From contig JAZQCI010000119.1 of NCBI GenBank assembly GCA_045546175.1, positions 1-48,222 of the forward strand: a stretch of 48,222 nucleotides of DNA, read 5' to 3'. A program made the position numbers and the translations under genes. This document shows positions 7,923 through 15,112 of this stretch, in pieces. Below the pieces are notes generated by a model. It was not told where the DNA came from. It made no database searches and saw only the letters and a list, made by a program, of their open reading frames with translations. Position 1 is the stretch's first letter. Every line of letters begins with the position of its first letter. Source of the stretch: CAG-791 sp045546175 (GTDB lineage Bacteria > Bacillota > Clostridia > Lachnospirales > Lachnospiraceae).

Positions 7923-7984
7923 GAATATCCATATTCAGTTATGCGATAAGTACTGTTTTGATCAAGTCAAAAAACTGCTCAGTC

Positions 7985-9484
7985 TCAGTCTTTTGCCCAG
8001 CCGAGAGTCTTGCTGACGGCTTTCTTCCACTGCTTGATCTCTTTTGCTCTGGTCTCGTCATCCATCTCAGGCTCGAACTCTCTGTCAAGTGCCCAGTTCT
8101 TGATGACGTCGTCCTTGCTGCTCCAGAAGCCTACTGCCAGGCCTGCCAGATAGGAAGCGCCCATAGCGGTTGTCTCAACGCACTGAGGTCTCTGAACCTT
8201 AGCGTTGATGATGTCGGACTGGAACTGCATGAGGAAGTTGTTCTTGCAGGCGCCGCCGTCGACCTTCAGAGCGCTCAGCTTAACGCCGGAGCCTTCTTCC
8301 ATAGCTGCCAGAACATCGCTGGTCTGGAATGCCAGGGACTCAAGGGTTGCGCGGATCAGGTGATACTTGTTGACGCCGCGGGTCAGGCCTACGATTGCTC
8401 CGCGTGCATAGGGATCCCAGTAAGGAGCGCCCAGACCGGTAAATGCGGGAACGACGTAGCAGCCGTTTGTATCTTTAACTCTTGTTGCGAAGTACTCGGA
8501 ATCCGGAGACTGATCAACAATCTTCAGCTCGTCACGCAGCCACTGGATCGCAGCGCCTGCTACGAATACGGAACCTTCGAGTGCGTACTCAACCTTGCCG
8601 TCAAGGCCCCATGCGATTGTGGTCAGAAGGCCGTTGTTGGGATACAGGGGCTTGTCGCCGATGTTCATCAGCATGAAGCAGCCTGTGCCGTAGGTGTTCT
8701 TAGCTTCGCCGGGTGTGTAGCATGTCTGGCCGAACAGAGCCGCCTGCTGGTCACCTGCAACGCCGCGGATCGGGATCGGGCCGCCGAAGAACTCGGGATC
8801 GGACTCGCCGTAGTCGCCGCTGGAAGGCTTTGCCTCGGGAAGCATGCTCTTCGGGATTTCAAGTCTCTCGCAGAGCTCGTCGTCCCACTCCATTGTATTA
8901 ATGTTGAACAGAAGTGTTCTGGAAGCGTTGGAATAATCGGTTGCGTGTACTCTGCCCTTGGTCAGCTTGTAGATCAGCCAGCTGTCTACGGTACCGAATG
9001 CGAGCTCGCCCTTCTCTGCTCTTGCGCGGAGTCCCTCAACATTGTTCAGGATCCAGCGAAGCTTTGTGCCGGAGAAATAAGGGTCGAATACAAGGCCGGT
9101 TTTGTGATAAGCGCTGTCAGCGATGTCGGGATATTTCTCCATCAGCTCAGCCTTCATATCAGCGGTTCTGCGGCACTGCCACACGATTGCGTGATAGACG
9201 GGCTGCCCTGTCTTCTTATCCCATACGATAACGGTTTCACGCTGGTTAGTAATACCGATGGCAGCAATGTCTTTGTAAGTGGCCCCAACATCCTGCATAG
9301 CCTTACGAGCAACGGAGAGCTGTGTCTGCCAGATCTCGCTTGCGTCGTGCTCAACCCAGCCCGGCTGAGGATAATACTGAGTAAATTCCTTCTGAGCCAT
9401 GCTGCAGATTTCGCCCTTTTCGTTGAAGAGGATACATCTGTTACTGGTCGTGCCTGCATCCAATGCCATTACATATTTTGCCAT
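7985..9484 (-). CDS. glpK: Glycerol kinase
   Basis: A 499-residue FGGY-family kinase that phosphorylates glycerol to sn-glycerol-3-phosphate with ATP. ATG 9484 is preceded by GAAGGAGGT, and the protein then begins with the canonical MAKYVMALDAGTTSNRCILF phosphate-1 motif. Other family landmarks: PGWVEHDASEIW, TDYSNASRTLLFNI, the AGDQQAALFGQ and KNTYGTGCFMLMN segments, and the C-terminal KVDGGACKNNFLMQFQSDI. In low-GC enterococcal and bacillar kinases a His in a HFYG-type loop before AGDQQ is phosphorylated by HPr; here that loop reads DPEFFGGPIP, with no His, like the enterobacterial enzyme. Transcribed with glpP and glpF. Confidence 0.96.
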   Translation of the reverse strand: MAKYVMALDAGTTSNRCILFNEKGEICSMAQKEFTQYYPQPGWVEHDASEIWQTQLSVARKAMQDVGATYKDIAAIGITNQRETVIVWDKKTGQPVYHAIVWQCRRTADMKAELMEKYPDIADSAYHKTGLVFDPYFSGTKLRWILNNVEGLRARAEKGELAFGTVDSWLIYKLTKGRVHATDYSNASRTLLFNINTMEWDDELCERLEIPKSMLPEAKPSSGDYGESDPEFFGGPIPIRGVAGDQQAALFGQTCYTPGEAKNTYGTGCFMLMNIGDKPLYPNNGLLTTIAWGLDGKVEYALEGSVFVAGAAIQWLRDELKIVDQSPDSEYFATRVKDTNGCYVVPAFTGLGAPYWDPYARGAIVGLTRGVNKYHLIRATLESLAFQTSDVLAAMEEGSGVKLSALKVDGGACKNNFLMQFQSDIINAKVQRPQCVETTAMGASYLAGLAVGFWSSKDDVIKNWALDREFEPEMDDETRAKEIKQWKKAVSKTLGWAKD

Positions 9485-9541
9485 AAAATACCTCCTTCTA
9501 ACTTTGCCGTCACGCCCCCAGCATGCCGGCATGTGTCCCCA

Positions 9542-10120
9542 TTACATGAACCAGACTTCAGAGCATGTTGTTGAGATTGCCGCCGCGCCGCTCGCGAGCG
9601 CGTTCAGAACATCTTCCTTCTCCTGGATCAGTCCTCCGCAGATCACCGGAACTCTGCTCATAGCGCAGATCTTCTTGATCATCTTCGGAATTATGATCCC
9701 GGGAAGGATCTCGATCATATCAGGCTGGGATTCCCGGCCGGTATGTGACTGTCTCTCGATGTTGATGAGAGCCATGCTGTCAAGCACAAAATGACGTAAT
9801 ACCGTCGCGAGGCCGATCTCCTTCGCATGTGTGATCAGGTTGTTCTTCGTCGTGATGATTCCGTCTGCCCTGGTATACTTGCGAATGAAATCCAAGGATA
9901 TGTCTCTCGGGCTCAGTCCGTTAATAAGATCCATGTGAACCATGGCGATCTTACCGGCGTCCTTTACCCTTGCCACTATATCCGCGATGGTGCAGATGTC
10001 TCCGTAAAGGATAAACACCGCATCCACATCCGACTTCAGACACATTTCCAGTCCGGCATCATCTTTGACCGCAGCCACAATAGGCGCTGCTTCGATCGCT
10101 TCAACAAATTCTCTTCCCAT
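9542..10120 (-). CDS. glpP: GlpP, glycerol-3-phosphate-responsive antiterminator
   Basis: About 192 residues. The family barrel is recognisable from PIVAAVKDDAGLEMCL through DAVFILYGDICTI, MVHMDLINGLSPRD, ADGIITTKNNLI and IIIPKMIKKI to VICGGLIQEKEDVLNALASGA. GlpP binds glycerol-3-phosphate and leader mRNA, allowing glp transcripts to escape termination. The start is uncertain: ATG at 10120 has a weak GGGGAA site, ATG at 10132 has none. The strong ribosome site upstream instead serves a small ORF in another frame (10036-10194), so glpP translation may depend on it. It is the first recognised gene of the glycerol operon, followed by glpK after 57 bases. Confidence 0.88.
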   Translation of the reverse strand: MGREFVEAIEAAPIVAAVKDDAGLEMCLKSDVDAVFILYGDICTIADIVARVKDAGKIAMVHMDLINGLSPRDISLDFIRKYTRADGIITTKNNLITHAKEIGLATVLRHFVLDSMALINIERQSHTGRESQPDMIEILPGIIIPKMIKKICAMSRVPVICGGLIQEKEDVLNALASGAAAISTTCSEVWFM

Positions 10121-10194
10121 TTGGTTCCCCATTTTGCATAAAAAAAAGAAAACACGACAATAGCAACAGGATCCCCAATCCCAATTACTGCCAT
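10036..10194 (-). CDS. Small ORF with strong ribosome site overlapping the 5' end of glpP out of frame
   Basis: A 52-codon frame starting at ATG 10194, five bases after GAGAGGAG, the best ribosome site in the glp leader and about 35 bases from the inferred transcription start. It encodes a short hydrophobic stretch (IGIGDPVAIVVFSFFYAKW) and then a basic tail, and ends inside glpP. The glpP frame has no start codon at this site. It could be a leader peptide coupling translation to glpP, a tiny membrane protein, or a spurious frame whose ribosome site loads glpP indirectly. I do not recognise it. The tail after residue 26 overlaps glpP and may be unconstrained. Confidence 0.45.
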   Translation of the reverse strand: MAVIGIGDPVAIVVFSFFYAKWGTKWEENLLKRSKQRLLWLRSKMMPDWKCV

Positions 10195-10236
10195 ATTCTC
10201 TCCTCTCTAGGCAAAACTCATATTTAACTTGTTTTT

Positions 10237-10265
10237 ATCTTACCACCATGTTGGTTAATATGCAA
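10237..10265 (-). promoter_or_regulatory. Sigma-70-type promoter of the glp operon
   Basis: Minus strand: -35 TTGCAT (10265-10260), 17-base spacer, -10 TAAGAT (10242-10237). Transcription should start near 10230, about 35 bases before the strong ribosome site at 10194. No terminator is obvious in the short leader, so GlpP may act elsewhere. Confidence 0.7.
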
Positions 10266-10337
10266 TATATAAATCGATTATTTTTCGTGATTTTGGTTAT
10301 ATTTACAACAGTAGCGCAGCAAAGGGCGAAATTGTTT

Positions 10338-10351
10338 TGTAATCGTTTTCA
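10338..10351. promoter_or_regulatory. cre site (CcpA operator) upstream of the glp promoter
   Basis: TGTAATCGTTTTCA fits the catabolite-responsive element consensus TGWNANCGNTNWCA at every defined position, on both strands. It lies about 73 bases upstream of the -35 box of the glp operon, in the gap between glp and the thrH terminator. Carbon catabolite control of glycerol genes by CcpA is well established in Firmicutes; control here is inferred, and the distance upstream of the promoter is compatible with either repression or activation. Confidence 0.7.
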
Positions 10352-10406
10352 CATCGGGCCCAGCCGCTCTGTTCTCAGTGCCTTCTCTCTGCGCGTCCCG
10401 GGACAT

Positions 10407-10456
10407 AAAACGGTCCGCTGTACCCGAAAAAATACACTTTCGCGGCACAGCGGACC
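10407..10456 (-). terminator. Rho-independent terminator of thrH
   Basis: Perfect 10-pair stem GGTCCGCTGT/ACAGCGGACC (10412-10421 and 10447-10456); on the minus strand GTTTTATG follows. It begins 13 bases beyond the thrH stop. Confidence 0.8.
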
Positions 10457-10468
10457 TGTTCCGATCCC

Positions 10469-11080
10469 TTATTTGATAATCCCCATCTCCTTCTTGATGG
10501 CTCCCATCAGCTCGTCAAATTCCTCAAAAGCGGGCAGCTGCGGATAGTCCTGCTTGATCTTCTCCGTGGTCCGGAAGAGATAGCCGGCTTTGCTGGCCAG
10601 GATCATATCCAGGTCGTTGTAGCTGTCTCCGCTGGCGATCGTGTCGAACCCGATGGACTGCAGCGCCTTTACGGTGCTGAGCTTGGACTGCTGAATGCGC
10701 ATCTTGTAGCCCGTGATCTCGCCGCTCGGAGCCACTTCCAGGGAGTTGCAAAAGAGCGTGGGCCATCCCAGCTTCTCCATGAGGGGCATGGCAAACTCCG
10801 TGAAGGTGTCGCTGATGATGATCACCTGCGTGAAGGAGCGAAGCTCGTCCAGAAATTCTCTTGCTCCCGGCAGGGGCTCTATTTTGGCAATGACGTCCTG
10901 GATCTCCTTGAGGCCGAGGCCGTGCTCCTTGAGGATCCCGATCCTCCACTTCATGAGCTTATCGTAGTCGGGCTCGTCCCTTGTCGTCCTTCTCAGCTCG
11001 GGGATTCCGCTCACCTCAGAAAAAGCGATCCAGATCTCGGGTACCAGAACTCCTTCCATATCAAGACAGGTAATGTACAT
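10469..11080 (-). CDS. thrH: ThrH-type HAD phosphatase: phosphoserine phosphatase / homoserine phosphotransferase
   Basis: A 203-residue HAD enzyme. The N-terminus (CLDMEGVLVPEIWIAFSE) is characteristic of ThrH, where the usual DxD is D-x-E-G-V-L. Later motifs are LRATTRDxPDYDxLM-like RRTTRDEPDYDKLM, IIISDTFTEF (motif II Ser/Thr) and ASGDSYNDLDMI (motif IV). ThrH removes phosphate from phosphoserine and can move it to homoserine, linking serine and threonine synthesis. The ribosome site AAAGGAAG precedes ATG 11080. It is a single gene with its own terminator; the short upstream gap contains a perfect 14-bp GC palindrome at 11148-11161. Confidence 0.9.
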   Translation of the reverse strand: MYITCLDMEGVLVPEIWIAFSEVSGIPELRRTTRDEPDYDKLMKWRIGILKEHGLGLKEIQDVIAKIEPLPGAREFLDELRSFTQVIIISDTFTEFAMPLMEKLGWPTLFCNSLEVAPSGEITGYKMRIQQSKLSTVKALQSIGFDTIASGDSYNDLDMILASKAGYLFRTTEKIKQDYPQLPAFEEFDELMGAIKKEMGIIK

Positions 11081-11175
11081 CGTTTCTTCCTTTCTAAGTT
11101 CTTATTGTTTGATTCGACAATATGCCGAACAGTTGCTGTCAGGTCCTGCGGCGCGCGCCGCCCGGATCAGCCTCC

Positions 11176-13086
11176 TCATCCCAGAGGGATCTCCACGACT
11201 TCCGCCATTTTCATGAGGCACTGCTCGATCTGCTCAGAGATCTCGTTCACAAGGCGCTCTGTGATCTCCTCATTTTTGTCTTTTTCAAGAGTCTTGTAGA
11301 AGGTGCTCTTTACTTCGTCGCTGATCTTCTCGATGCGCGACATGAAATAACCTCTGGGAACAAGTTTCCTCATGGGACGCGGGATCACCATGTTCATCGC
11401 CGCCTCCTCCATCTTTTCTTTTCCGAGGATCAGGAGCATCAGCGAGATCGTGGCCCCGGCCACAACGCCCGTGATGCCGCCGGAGATCAGGGCGATGCCG
11501 CTGCCGCCGCACAAAAGCCCGATCAGAATGGAAATGATCGTATCGATCATCCATGTGAGCTCCTCTACCGCGAACACCTCCTTGGCGTCCACCTTGATGT
11601 CCAGGTCGGAGATTGAAAGGAAAGAGGTCAGGCTCAGAGCCCTGTAGGGCACGCCGTGTCGGATGCAGATGGGCATGGTCATCTCCTCCAGCTCATAGGA
11701 GATGGGTTTGAGCCACTGGGCCACGGGACGGACCAGCATCTCCTGTACCTCCTGCGTGTGCAGGTATTTCTCGATTTCCTTCTCCATCTCCTTGTTGATG
11801 TCGGAGAGCCGCTCGATCTCGCCCTCTCTCCATCTGTCGAAGACCGGCATGGCCGCGTTTTCCAGGATCGGCCGGACCAACATGTCAACGGTGCTGCGAT
11901 AGAGCTCGTCGATATGGGCGCCGACGATCCTCTCCACCACGCTGGAGTTCACCAGTTCCCGGATCTCAGACCGGAACTGCCTGAGCTCCTCGTCAATCCT
12001 GCCGCTCCAGGCGAGGCCCCGGCAGACCGAGAACTCCGGCTCCGCCCCTGTGATCACGACGGATTCCGGGAAAGCTTCCCTGCACCAGTCTCTCACAGCC
12101 GGAAGCTTTGAGACGCCGCCGGTCAGAAAGACCAGTTCCGGCAGATCCCCCTGGATCTTCTCGCGGACCTGTCGGAGGCTTTCCATGAAAACTTCCTTGA
12201 AGCTCCTGCCGCCCAGCTGCCGGATTTCCTTGTTCAGGACGCGGTCCGCCGTGCTCGCGTTCATAAAAAGCTGAAGCCTGACGGGCTTCTCATAACTTAT
12301 GATGACAGACTGTATGCAGTCATGCTCTTTCCAGTACTCTTCGTCGGCAAAATATTTTTCCTTGAGCCTTCTGGCCGCAAACTCGCAGTAACTTCTCCAG
12401 GGCGGACTCTGCTCGAAGATCTCCCGGATCCTGTTTCCTCTGACCGACGAATCAAGCGCACACCCCAGGATCACCTCGTCCATGAGGCCGCCCCCCAGCG
12501 CCACTTCGCCCGCCGTCTGCAGCTCTACTTCCTTGCCGCCCATGATATAGGCGAAGTCTGTCGTCGACGACCCTATATCCACTACCAGCACAGGTTTGGA
12601 CAAAATATCGTAACCCACCTGGAAATGTTTGGACTGGCAGGCACTGACCAGCGCGGCGCGCGACTCCGAGATAATGCGCACCGGCGGATAGCCCGCCTCC
12701 TCGAACAATTCTCTGTAGCGCTCCCTCGCCGTTTTATCCCAGCCGGCGGGACAGCCCACGTAGAAGCAGACGTCTTCCCCCTTGACCAGGTCTCCGCTCA
12801 TGTACAGTTCTCCGAGCACGCCCGCAGCGAAAGACTTGATGTCCCTGCGGCTTCCCGTGTCGGTCAGAAAGCGGCTCTTGAACCGGATCTTGCGCTCCAC
12901 CGCTTCGGGGTCGTAACAGGCGGCCTCGCCGATGACGAGTGCGCCGTCCCGGCGCCTGGCATAGGCGGTCACAAAGCTCCCCACTTCCCCCACCGGTATA
13001 ATGCGCGGAACCGTCACATCACTTTTATTCAAACAGGAGACGGCGCTCTCCGCGTCTCCCAGGTCAAATCCATAATAGCGGTCCAT
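11176..13086 (-). CDS. Membrane-anchored Hsp70/actin-fold ATPase
   Basis: A 636-residue protein. Residues 1-365 carry the actin/Hsp70 nucleotide-binding motifs: phosphate-1 FDLGDAES (7-14), phosphate-2 VVDIGSSTTDFAY (168-180) and adenosine LTGGVSKLP (321-329). There is no DnaK substrate-binding domain. Instead a helical region (370-470) leads into a hydrophobic segment (about 512-555, Gly/Ile-rich, enough for two helices), then a basic helical tail of about 80 residues. This makes it an ATPase anchored near its C-terminus, not a cytosolic chaperone. The ribosome site GAAGGAGAT precedes ATG 13086, ten bases after the partner gene, so the two are co-transcribed. Client and reaction are unknown. 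It could act in membrane quality control or envelope assembly. Confidence 0.85.
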   Translation of the reverse strand: MDRYYGFDLGDAESAVSCLNKSDVTVPRIIPVGEVGSFVTAYARRRDGALVIGEAACYDPEAVERKIRFKSRFLTDTGSRRDIKSFAAGVLGELYMSGDLVKGEDVCFYVGCPAGWDKTARERYRELFEEAGYPPVRIISESRAALVSACQSKHFQVGYDILSKPVLVVDIGSSTTDFAYIMGGKEVELQTAGEVALGGGLMDEVILGCALDSSVRGNRIREIFEQSPPWRSYCEFAARRLKEKYFADEEYWKEHDCIQSVIISYEKPVRLQLFMNASTADRVLNKEIRQLGGRSFKEVFMESLRQVREKIQGDLPELVFLTGGVSKLPAVRDWCREAFPESVVITGAEPEFSVCRGLAWSGRIDEELRQFRSEIRELVNSSVVERIVGAHIDELYRSTVDMLVRPILENAAMPVFDRWREGEIERLSDINKEMEKEIEKYLHTQEVQEMLVRPVAQWLKPISYELEEMTMPICIRHGVPYRALSLTSFLSISDLDIKVDAKEVFAVEELTWMIDTIISILIGLLCGGSGIALISGGITGVVAGATISLMLLILGKEKMEEAAMNMVIPRPMRKLVPRGYFMSRIEKISDEVKSTFYKTLEKDKNEEITERLVNEISEQIEQCLMKMAEVVEIPLG

Positions 13087-13096
13087 TTTATCTCCT

Positions 13097-13990
13097 TCAC
13101 AGCGCCGTCACGGCAAGTCCCTTGCGGATCAGAGTTCCATCCCTCACAAGAGCCGGGCGCAGCGTCATATCCTGCTTTCCGGGAAGCAGCTCAAACCACT
13201 CTCTTTTGCCGCCTCCGAACTCCACCGTCTCCACCTGTCTGCGGTGCAGGTAGTAGCGGGTCGTCGAGATCATCTCTCTCTCGGACGTCTCGTCGGGGTT
13301 CTCCTCCCGCAGGCTGTAGGCAGTTTCCAGCAAATTCGAGAAGAAATCGGCTTCCTCGGGCGAAATCCCGTTGCCGGAAGACGGCGGGAGCTGGCTCTTC
13401 TCATAGCTGACGGCATCCGAGAGCTCTCCGAGGCTCTTATCGATGGACAGGACCAGGGCTCTCATGCAGCTGTAAACCTTTTCTGCGTTGACCTTGACTT
13501 CCGTCTGCTGCTCGCCCGCGCCTGCCTGTACTTTTCTGTTTCGGGACACTCTTCCGGCAAAAAACAGCAGGACGCCGCCCAGAATGGAGGCCGGAAGCCC
13601 GCCCAGAAAAGCCGGCATCGAGAAGCTGTTCCCCGCAGCGGCCGCAGGTCCCACGACGGATCCTATCAGAAACACCGCTCCTGCTGCCAGACAGGCGATC
13701 GCGGGAACGGAAAGCTCAAACTTTCCCTCGGACTCCGGGCCCGAACTGCTCTTGGCCCAGATCTTTACATCGTCTGCCGCACTCAGCATCGGAACCATCA
13801 TCTTGGCCGCCTGCAGCAGGTACCTCGCCGTGTCCCTGACTTTTTCCTCCATGCACTCCTCATTGTAGTGCAGAAGGAGCCTGTCAAACTCTTTCTCCAG
13901 GACACTCTGCGCCTTTTCGGGCGTCCCGGCTGCGGCCAGCCCGCTCATGAGCTGCTCTTTGTCGGCCTCCAGAAACTGTATCATTTCCAT
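13097..13990 (-). CDS. Membrane partner protein of the Hsp70-like ATPase, unknown function
   Basis: A 297-residue protein with a helical N-terminal domain (1-90), two hydrophobic segments (about 94-116 and 124-147) joined by a Ser/Pro loop, and a C-terminal soluble domain of about 145 residues that ends in strands (VETVEFGGGKREWFEL, then TLRPALVRDGTLIRKG). The ending loosely recalls the beta domain of the GrpE exchange factor, which would fit its place directly before an Hsp70-like gene, but this is a weak resemblance. ATG 13990 has a GGAGGATC ribosome site. It is the first gene of a two-gene operon with its own extended -10 promoter. I do not recognise the family. Confidence 0.82.
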   Translation of the reverse strand: MEMIQFLEADKEQLMSGLAAAGTPEKAQSVLEKEFDRLLLHYNEECMEEKVRDTARYLLQAAKMMVPMLSAADDVKIWAKSSSGPESEGKFELSVPAIACLAAGAVFLIGSVVGPAAAAGNSFSMPAFLGGLPASILGGVLLFFAGRVSRNRKVQAGAGEQQTEVKVNAEKVYSCMRALVLSIDKSLGELSDAVSYEKSQLPPSSGNGISPEEADFFSNLLETAYSLREENPDETSEREMISTTRYYLHRRQVETVEFGGGKREWFELLPGKQDMTLRPALVRDGTLIRKGLAVTAL

Positions 13991-14068
13991 GTCGGATCCT
14001 CCGCGTCAGAACTATATTAATCAGAACTCTATTAATCAGGTCTTTTGAGACATCTCCCCTGAACTATT

Positions 14069-14098
14069 ATTATAGCACAGGTAAAAAGATAGTGACAG
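14069..14098 (-). promoter_or_regulatory. Extended -10 promoter of the Hsp70-like operon
   Basis: Minus strand: -10 TATAAT (14074-14069) with the extended TGC just before it, and a -35 like CTGTCA (14098-14093) 18 bases upstream. The -35 lies inside the stem of the por/lysR terminator. Between promoter and gene two copies of a 15-bp repeat, CAGAACT[AC]TATTAAT, sit side by side (about 14007-14036). Confidence 0.65.
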
Positions 14099-14120
14099 AA
14101 AGCGCGGTGCTTCTGTCACT
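14083..14120 (-). terminator. Terminator of the por-lysR operon
   Basis: Perfect 10-pair stem AGTGACAGAA/TTCTGTCACT (14091-14100 and 14111-14120) with a 10-base loop, followed on the minus strand by ATCTTTTTAC. A second copy of TTCTGTCACTGTAAAGA lies immediately beside it (to about 14147), giving an alternative arm. Confidence 0.7.
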
Positions 14121-14209
14121 GTAAAGAGATTCTGTCACTGTAAAGATTTTTCTGCGGAACGGTTAATTTTATGCAACGATTGCATTGAGCTGCTGTCAAA
14201 ATATAGCTC

Positions 14210-15088
14210 TCAGTCCATATTGGAATATTTGCTGAGGATATGTCCGTACAGCGTGCGGACCGCCGGCGCCATCAGCTGCGGATTAATGGCCGCGAGGCCT
14301 ATGATCCTGGCCGCGTCGGGCTCCATTCTGTACTGGCGCACGTCGTAAGGGATGTCATTCATGACGAGTTCGGGCATGATGCAGATCCCGAATCCCGCCG
14401 CCACCATGACGACAGTGGAGAGGTCGTCCACCACGTGATATCTGGTCTGGATGTCCAGGTGGTTCTGCTTCATATAGTTCTGGATATCCGCGTCCGTGGA
14501 CTCCCGCTGCACGACAAAGCGCAGCTTTTCCATCTCGGCGATGGACATCTTGTCGCCCGGCAGCTCCTTCTCGAAGTTCTTGGGGACAATGCACAGGAGC
14601 GGGTCTCTGTAGAAGGGCCGGATGTTGAGGTCTCCCGCGCTGGACGTGGACAAAAAGCCGAAGTCCACGATTCCGTTCCGGATCCAGTAGCTCACGTCAT
14701 CATATGTTCCCTGGAAGACCTCGATCTCGATGGCGGGATACGTCTCCCCGAAGGACTTGATGATATCGGGCATCCAGCTCGTGCAGACACTGGAGAACAC
14801 GCCCACTTTTACAGTTCCCTGTTTGAGGCCGTTGAACTCTGCCACCGCCTGCTGCAGGCTCTCCTCGCTGTTGAGGACCGCGTTCACATAGGGCATCAGG
14901 TGCTCTCCGTAGCTCGTCAGCGTGACGCCTGCTTTCTTCCTTGTAAAAACAGAGAAACCGAGCTCCTTTTCCATAGAAGAAACGGCGTGGCTGATGGCGG
15001 ACGGGGTCAGCCCTATGAGGTCCGCCGCCTTATGAAAGCTTCCCGCCTCCGCGACGGTCTTGAATATCTGATAACTGAGAAGAGTCAT
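14210..15088 (-). CDS. LysR-family transcriptional regulator
   Basis: A 292-residue regulator. The N-terminal winged helix-turn-helix is typical (TVAEAGSFHKAADLIGLTPSAISHAVSSMEKELGF, quoted here as residues 11-45 in outline), followed by the LysR_substrate effector domain with VKVGVFSSVC and the mid-domain VPKNFEKELPGDK segment. The ribosome site GGAGGTGACC precedes ATG 15088. It follows porB by 24 bases in the same direction, so it is the last gene of the por operon and a candidate regulator of it. Most LysR genes are divergent from their target; this one is co-directional, which would make it part of a feedback loop if it acts on por. Confidence 0.92.
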   Translation of the reverse strand: MTLLSYQIFKTVAEAGSFHKAADLIGLTPSAISHAVSSMEKELGFSVFTRKKAGVTLTSYGEHLMPYVNAVLNSEESLQQAVAEFNGLKQGTVKVGVFSSVCTSWMPDIIKSFGETYPAIEIEVFQGTYDDVSYWIRNGIVDFGFLSTSSAGDLNIRPFYRDPLLCIVPKNFEKELPGDKMSIAEMEKLRFVVQRESTDADIQNYMKQNHLDIQTRYHVVDDLSTVVMVAAGFGICIMPELVMNDIPYDVRQYRMEPDAARIIGLAAINPQLMAPAVRTLYGHILSKYSNMD

Positions 15089-15112
15089 TGGTCACCTCCG
15101 TATTAACCGGAA

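Noticed and set aside
10190..10236. Classic GlpP-controlled terminator in the glp leader
   Set aside because: The leader from the inferred start to 10194 is about 35 bases and contains no stable stem with a U tract.
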